Below are positions 55,585-64,000 of a stretch of 64,000 bases of DNA, piece after piece. The notes below the pieces were generated by a model. The model ran no database searches. It was not told the DNA's origin and was given only the letters and a program-made list of their open reading frames with translations. This DNA comes from Dysgonomonadaceae bacterium PH5-43 (GTDB taxonomy: Bacteria > Bacteroidota > Bacteroidia > Bacteroidales > Azobacteroidaceae): NCBI GenBank assembly GCA_029916745.1, contig JARXWK010000006.1, forward strand, positions 1 through 64,000, given 5' to 3'. Position numbers and translations under genes: made by a program. How positions within the stretch are numbered: the first letter of the stretch is position 1; every line of letters starts with the position of its first letter.

Positions 55585-56763
55585 ATGGAATCTTTATATA
55601 AGACTCATCAATATTTAGTTGAGCATATTAATCTTTCCTTAAAGAGAAAGTTAGTAGATGAAATCAACTGGAATGATAGATTAATTGGCATAAAAGGCTC
55701 TCGAGGTGTAGGTAAAACCAGCACTCTTATCCAATATGCTAAAGACAATTTTTCATTACACGACAAACGTTGCTTATATGTTAATCTAAATAATTTTTAC
55801 TTCACCGTTAAAACCATCAAAGACTTTGCCAATGAGTTTCAGATGAAGGGAGGAGAAGTTCTTTTAATTGATCAAGTTTTCAAATACGATAATTGGGCCG
55901 AAGAATTAGCTTATTGTTACGACAATTTCCCTAATCTCAGGATTATATTTACGGGGTCGTCTGTTCTTCGTTTAAAAGATGATCATTCACCTTTAGCTAA
56001 TAAAGTTGTATCGTACAATCTTATAGGATTTTCGTTTCGCGAATTTTTAGAATTACAAACAGGCTACAAGTTCGATTATTATTCTTTAGAAGACATTCTT
56101 AAACATCACGAAGAGATAACAAAAGAGATAACAACAAAAGTTAAACCTTTAGCTTTCCTCAACGATTATTATCATCATGGTTTTTATCCTTTTCATTTAG
56201 AGAAACGCAACTTCTCTGAAAATCTACTTAAAACTATGAATATGATGCTGGAAGTTGATGTTTTATCTATAAACCAGATAGAACAGAGCTACTTGTCGAA
56301 ACTAAGAAAGTTATTATATATATTGTCTTCATCAGCTCCATGCCCCACTAACATAAGTCAGCTAAGTTCTGATATTATGACATCACGAGCTACTGTTATG
56401 AATTATATCAAATATCTAAAAGATGCTCGTTTGGTTAATCTGTTATATAAAGAAGGAGATAATTATCCTAAAAAACCAGCTTTGGTATATATGCAAAACC
56501 CAAACCTGCTATATGCCACTCGTATGATTAATGTAAACGAACAATCGTTGAGAGAAACATTCTTTTACAATCAATTAGATAAGGATTATAAAATAAATAT
56601 AGGGAGCAAGAATTGTCAGTTTTTAATAGATGGTAAATATCATTTTAATGTAGGTAATAAAATTAGGGGCAAGTTTAATCCCGATGTTTATTATGCTATT
56701 GATGGCATTGAAAACGGCGAAGGCAAAGTTATACCACTTTGGTTGTTCGGCTTTATGTATTAA
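55585..56763 (+). CDS. AAA-family ATPase (AAA_14/DUF4143 type)
   Basis: A 392-residue cytosolic ATPase with Walker A GSRGVGKT (38-45), a sensor region IIFTGSSVLRLK, and a C-terminal half with a winged-helix-like segment (ISQLSSDIMTSRATVMNYIKYL) resembling the DUF4143 group. The Walker B region reads EVLLIDQVFKYDNW: Q97 takes the place of the usual catalytic glutamate (IDE). Hydrolysis may therefore be slow or absent. The function of the family is poorly known. It lies 32 bp upstream of nifJ and may be co-transcribed with it, although no functional link is obvious. Confidence 0.8.
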   Translation: MESLYKTHQYLVEHINLSLKRKLVDEINWNDRLIGIKGSRGVGKTSTLIQYAKDNFSLHDKRCLYVNLNNFYFTVKTIKDFANEFQMKGGEVLLIDQVFKYDNWAEELAYCYDNFPNLRIIFTGSSVLRLKDDHSPLANKVVSYNLIGFSFREFLELQTGYKFDYYSLEDILKHHEEITKEITTKVKPLAFLNDYYHHGFYPFHLEKRNFSENLLKTMNMMLEVDVLSINQIEQSYLSKLRKLLYILSSSAPCPTNISQLSSDIMTSRATVMNYIKYLKDARLVNLLYKEGDNYPKKPALVYMQNPNLLYATRMINVNEQSLRETFFYNQLDKDYKINIGSKNCQFLIDGKYHFNVGNKIRGKFNPDVYYAIDGIENGEGKVIPLWLFGFMY

Positions 56764-56795
56764 CAAGTTACAAACTATAATAAGTATTAGAAATT

Positions 56796-59700
56796 ATGGC
56801 AAAAGAAAAGAAATTTTTAACATGTGATGGAAATCAAGCTGCCGCTCATATAGCTTATATGTTCAGCGAAACAGCTTCCATCTACCCAATCACACCTTCG
56901 TCTACTATGGCGGAGTATGTAGATGAATGGGCTGCCGCAGGAAGAAAAAACATTTTCGGCGAAAAAGTAAGAGTAGATGAAATGCAATCGGAAGCTGGAG
57001 CTGCAGGTGCTATGCACGGAGCTTTACAAGCAGGAACGCTTTCTACTACATTCACTGCTTCTCAAGGATTATTGTTGATGATTCCGAATATGTATAAGGT
57101 TGCAGGAGAATTACTTCCTGGTGTTTATCACGTATCAGCAAGAGCATTAGCCTCTCACGCTTTATCAATCTTTGGAGACCATCAAGATGTTATGGCTGTT
57201 CGCCAGACTGGTTGCGCCCTATTCGCAACAGGTTCGGTACAAGAAGTTATGGACTTAGCCGCCGTAGCTCACCTTTCAGCTATTAAATCTCGAGTTCCTT
57301 TCGTTCATTTCTTTGATGGATTCCGCACCTCTCACGAAATACAAAAAATAGAAGCTTTAGATAATAACGATTTAGCACCACTTATCGACCAAGAAGCTTT
57401 ATCTGCTTTCCGTAAACGTGCTTTAAGTCCTGAAAACCCTGTAGCAAGAGGAACTGCTCAGAACCCCGACATATACTTCCAAGCTCGTGAAGCTTCTAAT
57501 GTTTATTACAATAAAGTAGTAGATATTGTTGAAGAATATGTAAACGAACTTTCGGCTTTAGTTGGTCGTAAATATGGCTTGTTTGATTACTATGGCGCAC
57601 AAGATGCCGACAGAGTAATTATAGCTATGGGATCTGTAACTGAAGCAATCAAAGAAACTATTGATTACCTTAATGCTAAAGGTGAGAAAGTAGGTCTTGT
57701 TTGCGTTCACTTATATCGTCCATTCTCTGCTAAACATTTCTTGGCTGCTATGCCTAAAACTGCTAAACGTATTGCAGTGTTAGACCGCACTAAAGAACCT
57801 GGTTCGGTAGGCGAACCTCTTTATCTTGACGTTAAAGATTGTTTCTATGGTTCAGACAATGCTCCTATAATTGTAGGTGGTCGTTACGGACTTTCGTCTA
57901 AAGATACAACTCCAGCTCAAATACTTGCTGTTTATGAAAACTTATCTATGCCAGAACCAAAAAATGGGTTTACTATAGGTATAGTTGATGACGTTACGTT
58001 TACTTCTCTTCCTAAAAAAGAAGAGTTAGAATTAGCTAACGGTCCGTTCGAGGCTAAGTTTTATGGTTTAGGAGCTGATGGAACTGTTGGTGCTAACAAA
58101 AACTCAATCAAAATTATTGGAGACAATACAGACAAATACAGTCAGGCTTACTTCGAATACGACTCTAAGAAATCTGGAGGATTTACTTGTTCTCACCTTC
58201 GTTTCGGAGACAATCCTATTCGTTCTACTTATTACGTAAACACTCCCGACTTTGTAGCTTGCCACGTACAAGCATATCTTCGTCTTTATGATGTAACCAA
58301 AGGTTTGAAAAAGAATGGAACTTTCCTTCTTAACACTATTTGGAACGAAGAACAAGTTAAAGAAAATCTTCCTGATAACGTAAAGCAATATTTAGCTAAA
58401 AACAATATCTCTCTTTACATTATAAACGCAACTAACATTGCGGCTGAAATAGGTTTAGGAAATCGCACCAACACAATTCTTCAATCTGCATTCTTTAAGA
58501 TTACAGGTGTTATTCCTTACGACTTAGCGGTAGAGCAAATGAAGAAAGCAATTGTTAAATCGTACGGCAAAAAAGGAGAAGACATAGTTAATATGAACTA
58601 TGCAGCAGTAGATAGAGGTGGCGATATTGTTAAGATTGAAGTTCCTGCTGAATGGGCAAACATAGAATTAACAGAAGATAAAGCGACAGACAATGTGCCT
58701 GAATTTATATCTAAAGTTGTTCGTCCTATTAATGCTCAGAAAGGCGACCGTCTACCTGTTTCTTCTTTTACTGGAAGAGAAGACGGAACTTGGGATCAAG
58801 GCACTGCCGCTTACGAAAAGAGAGGTGTTGCTTCTCACGTTCCTGTTTGGATTCCTGAAAACTGTATTCAGTGTAACCAATGTGCTTATGTTTGTCCTCA
58901 CGCTGCTATACGTCCATTCGTATTAGATGAAGAAGAGCAAGCTAAAGCTCCCGGAATGGAAATGCTTAAAGCGACAGGAAAACAATTTGCAGGAATGACA
59001 TTCCGTATGCAAGTTGACGTATTAGACTGTCTTGGCTGTGGCAACTGTCCCGACATTTGTCCTGGAAACAAGAACGGCAAGGCTCTTAAAATGGTTCCTA
59101 TCAACACTCAATATGAAGAACAAAAGAATTGGGACTTCTGTGTAAGCGAAGTTAAGTCGAAACAAGACCTTGTAGATATTAAACAAAACGTTAAAAACTC
59201 TCAGTTTGCGACTCCATTGTTTGAGTTCTCCGGAGCTTGTTCTGGTTGTGGAGAAACTCCTTACGTTAAGTTAATCTCTCAACTGTTCGGCGACCATCAA
59301 ATGATAGCTAATGCAACAGGCTGTACTTCTATATATTCAGGTTCTGCTCCTTCTACTCCTTACACTAAAAACGAAAAAGGACACGGACCAGCTTGGGCTA
59401 ACTCTTTGTTTGAAGACAATGCCGAATATGGTTTAGGAATGAGAGTAGGAACAGAAGTTATGCGAGACAGAGTTGAGCGTTTAATGAAAGAAGGTTTAAC
59501 TTGCACTTGTTGTTCTGACGAAATGAAAATTTTATTCCAAGAATGGATAGACAATAGAGCTGATGCTGCTAAAACAAGAGAAGTAGCCGATAAGCTTATT
59601 CCTATGGTTAACGCTTGCACTTGCGATATTTGCAAAAAGCTATCAGAACTTACTCAATTCTTTGTAGCTCGTTCACAATGGATTATTGGTGGCGACGGCT

Positions 59701-60338
59701 GGGCTTACGATATAGGTTTCGGAGGTTTAGACCACGTTATAGCTTCAGGACAAAACGTCAATATCTTAGTTGTAGATACTGAGGTTTATTCAAACACTGG
59801 AGGTCAGTCTTCAAAATCTACTCCTGTAGGTGCTGTTGCTAAATTTGCTGCCGCAGGAAAAAGAATCCGCAAGAAAGATTTAGGTATGATTGCTACAACT
59901 TATGGTTACGTTTATGTAGCTCAAGTTGCTATGGGAGCAAATCAAGCTCAAACATTAAAAGCAATTCGCGAGGCCGAATCTTACAACGGACCATCTATAG
60001 TTATTGCTTACTCTCCTTGTATTAATCACGGATTAAGAAGCGGTATGGGCAAAGCTCAAGCAGAACAAAAAGCTGCCGTTGAATGTGGTTACTGGCACTT
60101 ATGGAGATTCGACCCTCGTTTGGAAACAGAAGGGCAAAATCCTTTCCAATTAGATTCAAAAGAACCTGACTGGAGTAAGTTCCAAGATTTCTTAAAGAAT
60201 GAAGTTCGCTTCTCTTCTCTAATGAAACAATATCCTGAAGAAGCTAAAGAGTTGTTCCAAACAACAGAAGAAAATGCTAAATGGCGTTTAGCTGGATATA
60301 AGAGAATGGCTGCACAAAACTTCTCGCAAGAGGATTAA
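56796..60338 (+). CDS. nifJ: Pyruvate:ferredoxin (flavodoxin) oxidoreductase
   Basis: A 1180-residue single-chain PFOR that converts pyruvate and CoA to acetyl-CoA, CO2 and reduced ferredoxin in anaerobes. Domain order is standard: pyrimidine-binding domain (YPITPSSTMAEYVDEW near residue 30), gamma-type domain (about 415-630), a two-cluster ferredoxin domain (CIQCNQCAYVCPHAAI near 690, CLGCGNCPDICPGN near 745), and the TPP domain (GGDGWAYDIGFGGLDHV, then DTEVYSNTGGQSSK). An extra cluster ligand set appears in ACSGCGETPY and GLTCTCCSDEM. Full length is normal. It supports a strict anaerobic lifestyle and ends in an exceptionally long hairpin. Confidence 0.97.
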   Translation: MAKEKKFLTCDGNQAAAHIAYMFSETASIYPITPSSTMAEYVDEWAAAGRKNIFGEKVRVDEMQSEAGAAGAMHGALQAGTLSTTFTASQGLLLMIPNMYKVAGELLPGVYHVSARALASHALSIFGDHQDVMAVRQTGCALFATGSVQEVMDLAAVAHLSAIKSRVPFVHFFDGFRTSHEIQKIEALDNNDLAPLIDQEALSAFRKRALSPENPVARGTAQNPDIYFQAREASNVYYNKVVDIVEEYVNELSALVGRKYGLFDYYGAQDADRVIIAMGSVTEAIKETIDYLNAKGEKVGLVCVHLYRPFSAKHFLAAMPKTAKRIAVLDRTKEPGSVGEPLYLDVKDCFYGSDNAPIIVGGRYGLSSKDTTPAQILAVYENLSMPEPKNGFTIGIVDDVTFTSLPKKEELELANGPFEAKFYGLGADGTVGANKNSIKIIGDNTDKYSQAYFEYDSKKSGGFTCSHLRFGDNPIRSTYYVNTPDFVACHVQAYLRLYDVTKGLKKNGTFLLNTIWNEEQVKENLPDNVKQYLAKNNISLYIINATNIAAEIGLGNRTNTILQSAFFKITGVIPYDLAVEQMKKAIVKSYGKKGEDIVNMNYAAVDRGGDIVKIEVPAEWANIELTEDKATDNVPEFISKVVRPINAQKGDRLPVSSFTGREDGTWDQGTAAYEKRGVASHVPVWIPENCIQCNQCAYVCPHAAIRPFVLDEEEQAKAPGMEMLKATGKQFAGMTFRMQVDVLDCLGCGNCPDICPGNKNGKALKMVPINTQYEEQKNWDFCVSEVKSKQDLVDIKQNVKNSQFATPLFEFSGACSGCGETPYVKLISQLFGDHQMIANATGCTSIYSGSAPSTPYTKNEKGHGPAWANSLFEDNAEYGLGMRVGTEVMRDRVERLMKEGLTCTCCSDEMKILFQEWIDNRADAAKTREVADKLIPMVNACTCDICKKLSELTQFFVARSQWIIGGDGWAYDIGFGGLDHVIASGQNVNILVVDTEVYSNTGGQSSKSTPVGAVAKFAAAGKRIRKKDLGMIATTYGYVYVAQVAMGANQAQTLKAIREAESYNGPSIVIAYSPCINHGLRSGMGKAQAEQKAAVECGYWHLWRFDPRLETEGQNPFQLDSKEPDWSKFQDFLKNEVRFSSLMKQYPEEAKELFQTTEENAKWRLAGYKRMAAQNFSQED

Positions 60339-60366
60339 AAACTAAGAGTTGTCGCAAAGCGGCAAT

Positions 60367-60416
60367 ATCCCAAAAAAGAAGAGACACACGGTTGTGTGTC
60401 TCTTCTTTTTTGGGAT
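60367..60416. terminator. Perfect 23-bp-arm terminator hairpin after nifJ
   Basis: Arms 60367-60389 and 60394-60416 are perfectly complementary, with a 4-nt GGTT loop. The top part pairs GAGACACAC with GTGTGTCTC; lower in the stem an A-run and a T-run pair with each other. Both strands thus carry a T-run, so it can act for nifJ and for the convergent gene at 60467-60772. Confidence 0.8.
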
Positions 60417-60466
60417 TACATCTATAAATGCAATACTTATCTTAACAATGGGAAATCCCCCATTTA

Positions 60467-60772
60467 CTATTGTTGCGGTGCAACAATCTTTGTCTTTTTT
60501 ATCAAAAGCGCATAGCCCAACAATAAGAAACCCAAACTCCAATATTCCAAATCTCCAACAGGGATAATGCCGACTTGATCAGTTACTTGAGGTCTATCTG
60601 AATCGTAAGTCAAAGCCCTCGCATCAGTACCTATGAGAGGGTAACCTGTGTTTTGTTGAGACGGAGCAACAAACAAATTACCTTTGTCGGCTGCATTAAT
60701 AGATGGATTTACTATCATTGTCAGTAAAACTATTAGAATTACGGACTTTATATGTCTTGTTTTATTCTTCAT
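60467..60772 (-). CDS. Small exported protein with C-terminal membrane segment
   Basis: A 101-residue protein. It has a signal peptide (VILIVLLTMIVNPSINAA, about residues 11-28), a short polar middle, and a C-terminal PVGDLEYWSLGFLLLGYALLIKKTK segment: a proline-glycine lead-in, one hydrophobic helix and a basic end. Small proteins of this kind often follow large T9SS cargo genes in Bacteroidales. I recognise the form but not a named family or function. It lies 21 bp after the GH5-like gene on the same strand. Confidence 0.65.
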   Translation of the reverse strand: MKNKTRHIKSVILIVLLTMIVNPSINAADKGNLFVAPSQQNTGYPLIGTDARALTYDSDRPQVTDQVGIIPVGDLEYWSLGFLLLGYALLIKKTKIVAPQQ

Positions 60773-60793
60773 AAGTATGATAATTTTACTGGG

Positions 60794-63700
60794 TTATTGA
60801 ATATTAATCTTTTTTATTGTTACACTGCTTTCGCTTGCAACACGCACAACTACAAAATCATATTTGTATTTATCCATAGGAATCTGATAAAACTCTGTAT
60901 CTATCTGCGGACTCTTAAATAAAAGTTGTCCTAACATATCATAAATAGCAATTTCAGATATAGAATTTCCGAATAGGCTCATAACATTAACAACCGCTTC
61001 ATTAGAATATATTTTTATACTTTCCTCTGGCATTGGGTCAGTAATGCTCATTTCTAATGGCAAAAAGATAATAGTAAAACGTTCTTCGCAAGAAATAACT
61101 TTATTATCATCTCCAACAAGAGGAGTATAATCGAAAGAATACTCAAAAGCTTCTTTACCTGTTATATCTTCTCTAACACCTTTTACTTTATCTACAAAAA
61201 TAATTTTAGCGTTGTAACTATTCATTCCTGTAAAGCTAAACACTGTTTCTCCTTGTAAAGTTGTAGCCAAAGCCAATGGAATCTCCGCAGGCTCTCTTCC
61301 TATAACACAAGATGAAACTCCAACCATTTCGGAAGAATTAGTTGCCGAAGGTTTAATAAGATAAATTTCTGGAATCTTTCTCACTGAGGTCATAATTTTA
61401 TGTCCTTCCAAATCAGAGAAAGTATCTTTCCCATTTTCTCGTTTAGCTATAAATGTACTTACCGAACCAGAAGCATTACTTGCTATTATTTTCAATTTAT
61501 TATTGCTTATTGGCGTGGTCGACCTTAATGTATTGGCAGATGCTGTTGTACTTATATTAGCTACATTAAAAGTAAGATTAGCTTCATTTACTCCGTCATT
61601 CAATTCTACCAAGAACGATTGCATTGGAGCTATATATTTGTCTATTTCTACCGAACCATCAGAGCCAAGAGTATTATAACCAGAGAAGCTGTTTCCTGTC
61701 CATAACTTATATAGATGTTTTATAGAAGCTTTGTTATCTTCATAAAACTCATCAAAGTCGATAGACGACATATAAGGATTTCCAATTAACGCAAGATTAG
61801 AATCTGTTGGTTTTGCTATCGGATAAGTAACATTTGGCGAAGATGAATTATCTTTCTCAAAAACAAAACGATAAGCTTCGTTGTTTTCTCCTCTACTAAA
61901 ATCTTCGTTACTTCCAGTTAATGCGCCGGAAGAGTTAAAAGGATAAAAAGAAGAATTCTTCTTTTTACTATCATATTGATGAACGCGATGCGCAGTACTC
62001 ATATTTTTATCTTCGTAATATGGCAATTCAACAATACCATTAATTTGTTGTAGACCATATTCTCTTTCTGTTGAAAATACCGGGTCGGTTCCTTTTCCAT
62101 ATTCATAATACGGCCATTGATCGGCAAAACGATCGTCCATCCAAAAGATAAAGCCTTCACCTGGTTGAAATTCTTCAACCATAGTATTGTAATAATTTGT
62201 CCAATTACCTGTTAGCACACTACCCGACGTTGGCTGAGTAGCTTCAAACTTTCTTACATAAACACCTGGATAACCTCCAAAAGAAAGATCGCCTGTTACT
62301 ACTTTTTGCAAAGGCATAGAAAGCATATGCCATTTATCTCTTGTAATAGGCGTTGATGAATATTTAGCCGAATACTCCAAATGATTATTTATATCACCGC
62401 TCTCTTGTTGTTGTTTATCTGTGTCATTTAAACCAAAATTCATCTGAATATGCGCCTTTTCGTAAGTCAACAAATCAGGACGTCCTAATTGAGAACCATA
62501 TAGGAAATAAATTTCCTTACAAACATTATTCGCTTGTTCACCAGACAAAACAGGATACTTAGTTAGATTTCCTGGCAAGTAAACAATACTGTTAGCGTTT
62601 GGAGCTATTGACTTTTCCCAGTTTCCAGGAGTATTCCAATCGGCACTTTCAGCTCCAGTCCACACCATTCGAGTATCGTTGTCTTTGTATATATATATAT
62701 GGTCAAGATATAGTTTACGACCTTCGCCTGTACCTCCAGAAAGTTCAATACTTGTAATAGAGGTCAAACCACTTACATTAAGATATAATTGTTTCCACCC
62801 GTGAGAAGGTAAATCAAAAGTTTTACTTACGCTTCCACCATCTCCATTTACAGTAACCGTTAGTCCTCGCATCTGACTTCCGGCAAATGCATTCAGCGTT
62901 AACATCGTTTTATCGCCTATAGTTATAGGTGACTCAGGAGTTATGGTTTGAGAATCAAATCCAGTGATTTGAATAATATCTTTTCCAGTTTCACTACTAT
63001 TGTCTTTAACATAACCAGCATTTGTTCCTCCGAACGTAAGAGAAGTTGTTCCGTACTCTGTACTGTAGATATTAGTAACCTTATCTATAGTCAAAGTTGG
63101 AAGAGGAGCAGCTTCGTGTAGTTTCTCGACTTCTTCAATAAGTAAATCACTGATAGTTAGCGTAACTGGACTAACCTCAGAAAGTGGAGAATTTATACGA
63201 AATGATATACTTCCGCCTTTACTGTTTTGTATTAAATCAATAATAAATGAATATTCCTTTGCTTCTGCCGTAGGAGGAGAGAAAATAAATTCACTCATTT
63301 TATCGGTTCCGGTTGTTTCTTCACCTAACTTAGCACTACTTGTACTCACTAAGAAATTAACATTTTCTTTATCCGCCTTCGCCTTGAAAGTAATTCTACA
63401 AAGAGTACTCTTATCAGGAGCATATGCTAAACCAGACTTGCCGGGTCCCCATATACCTCCTGTAAACTCTTTAATCAACAAATTATCTTCCGAATAACTA
63501 CTAAGATTAGTCCAATCCGTTTTTCCTGACGTATTCAAATCAAAGATAGTTCTTGTAGCTACCAATTTATGTTCCGCAGGTTTTTTGGGTGAAGTGTTCA
63601 ATAGCAAAGCATCAACTATTGGTTGGTTATACACCTTGCTGTTCGCATTATAAAAGCCATAACCAGCGCGGAACTCCCAATAAGCATGACTATATCCTTG

Positions 63701-64000
63701 CTTTTCAAATAGGTCGCGCATATATGTAATCCACAAAGAACGCGAATCAGTTTCTGCTTTCTTTGCAGAACCAAACTCTCCAATATACATAGGCACGCCA
63801 GGATTCTTTTCTTGGAATTGATTTCCTAACTCAATAAAAGTCTGAATCATATCGCGTTCAATTTGCATATCAAACCAATCGACATCGGTATTAACGCCCG
63901 CAGAACCTACACCTCCCTGAGCTGCTATATAAGCTGGATTATAAAAGTGTACTGTAGCTATCAAATTATCATCTCCTGAGGGCCACTTTAATTTTTCAAG
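60794..64000 (-). CDS. T9SS-exported GH5-like glycosidase, 5' truncated by window edge
   Basis: The visible part is about 1068 codons, entering from the right edge (the frame is open to 64000; its N terminus is not visible). The first about 135 residues are the end of a GH5-type (beta/alpha)8 barrel: IATVHFYNP, the nucleophile region VPMYIGEFGSAKK and YWEFRAGYGFYN. A CBM4/9-like sandwich (about 150-290), a second beta domain (about 300-430) and a WNTPGNWEKS-type repeat region follow. The last about 75 residues form a type A T9SS sorting domain (IAIYDMLGQLLF, then KKINIQ). It probably cleaves a beta-glucan or mannan outside the cell. Substrate is not fixed by what is seen. Confidence 0.85.
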   Translation of the reverse strand, partial: LEKLKWPSGDDNLIATVHFYNPAYIAAQGGVGSAGVNTDVDWFDMQIERDMIQTFIELGNQFQEKNPGVPMYIGEFGSAKKAETDSRSLWITYMRDLFEKQGYSHAYWEFRAGYGFYNANSKVYNQPIVDALLLNTSPKKPAEHKLVATRTIFDLNTSGKTDWTNLSSYSEDNLLIKEFTGGIWGPGKSGLAYAPDKSTLCRITFKAKADKENVNFLVSTSSAKLGEETTGTDKMSEFIFSPPTAEAKEYSFIIDLIQNSKGGSISFRINSPLSEVSPVTLTISDLLIEEVEKLHEAAPLPTLTIDKVTNIYSTEYGTTSLTFGGTNAGYVKDNSSETGKDIIQITGFDSQTITPESPITIGDKTMLTLNAFAGSQMRGLTVTVNGDGGSVSKTFDLPSHGWKQLYLNVSGLTSITSIELSGGTGEGRKLYLDHIYIYKDNDTRMVWTGAESADWNTPGNWEKSIAPNANSIVYLPGNLTKYPVLSGEQANNVCKEIYFLYGSQLGRPDLLTYEKAHIQMNFGLNDTDKQQQESGDINNHLEYSAKYSSTPITRDKWHMLSMPLQKVVTGDLSFGGYPGVYVRKFEATQPTSGSVLTGNWTNYYNTMVEEFQPGEGFIFWMDDRFADQWPYYEYGKGTDPVFSTEREYGLQQINGIVELPYYEDKNMSTAHRVHQYDSKKKNSSFYPFNSSGALTGSNEDFSRGENNEAYRFVFEKDNSSSPNVTYPIAKPTDSNLALIGNPYMSSIDFDEFYEDNKASIKHLYKLWTGNSFSGYNTLGSDGSVEIDKYIAPMQSFLVELNDGVNEANLTFNVANISTTASANTLRSTTPISNNKLKIIASNASGSVSTFIAKRENGKDTFSDLEGHKIMTSVRKIPEIYLIKPSATNSSEMVGVSSCVIGREPAEIPLALATTLQGETVFSFTGMNSYNAKIIFVDKVKGVREDITGKEAFEYSFDYTPLVGDDNKVISCEERFTIIFLPLEMSITDPMPEESIKIYSNEAVVNVMSLFGNSISEIAIYDMLGQLLFKSPQIDTEFYQIPMDKYKYDFVVVRVASESSVTIKKINIQ

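Noticed and set aside
60349-60567. Small plus-strand open frame
   Set aside because: It translates the terminator hairpin and the antisense of the 101-residue protein gene.

Overview
This window looks like chromosome from an anaerobic member of the Bacteroidales. The evidence is two SusC/SusD pairs, three proteins with type IX secretion (T9SS) C-terminal signals, a pyruvate:ferredoxin oxidoreductase, AT-rich intergenic DNA, almost no Shine-Dalgarno sequences, and the Bacteroidetes -7 box TAnnTTTG upstream of many operons. T9SS cargo together with SusC/D fits relatives of Dysgonomonas, Paludibacter or Porphyromonas, but the genus cannot be fixed from sequence reading alone. No rRNA, tRNA, cas gene or transposase was recognised.

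Layout. 1-3.7 kb: the end of an integrative element, with an excisionase-like HTH gene, a NERD-nuclease/SF1-helicase gene and a tyrosine recombinase packed into one operon; the recombinase is cut by the left edge. 3.9-18 kb: housekeeping genes, all on the minus strand: dnaK, mutL, the threonine catabolism pair kbl-tdh, a hipA remnant, then guaB followed by three PpiC/SurA-type foldases and an OstA/LptA-like protein (outer-membrane biogenesis). 18.2-18.5 kb: a strict 23-bp periodic array. 18.6-24 kb: NlpE/META lipoprotein, a GH29 fucosidase-sulfatase pair, a CNNM/CBS membrane protein and a PhnA-type protein. 24-26.4 kb: an ECF sigma factor operon. 26.5-27.1 kb: REP-like palindromes plus a second type of periodic array. 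27.3-45.1 kb: an 18-kb operon encoding FAS1-SusC-SusD-FAS1-SusC-SusD, a T9SS-exported protein and an M60 metallopeptidase, probably for host or mucin glycoprotein use. 45.5-52 kb: cell-envelope genes (lytic transglycosylase, T9SS type B protein, LysM receptor-like protein, beta-barrel, DUF4369 lipoprotein, second CNNM/CBS protein). 52-55 kb: a stand-alone TrpB2, an inverted copy of the 18.2-kb array, and a FadL-family porin. 55.5-60.3 kb: an AAA ATPase and nifJ. 60.4-64 kb: a small membrane-anchored protein and a T9SS-exported GH5-like glycosidase cut by the right edge.

The most unusual content is non-coding. Two arrays at about 18.2 and 53.7 kb are inverted copies of each other. Each has a 10-bp near-palindromic core (TCTTAGTAGA or its complement) repeated exactly every 23 bp, with different 13-bp GC-richer segments between cores. 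They bracket about 35 kb that includes the glycan-harvest genes. A third array at 26.9 kb has an unrelated core (TATGAAAC) but nearly the same 22-23 bp spacing. All three lie between transcription units. I know of no described element with this exact form; their function is open.
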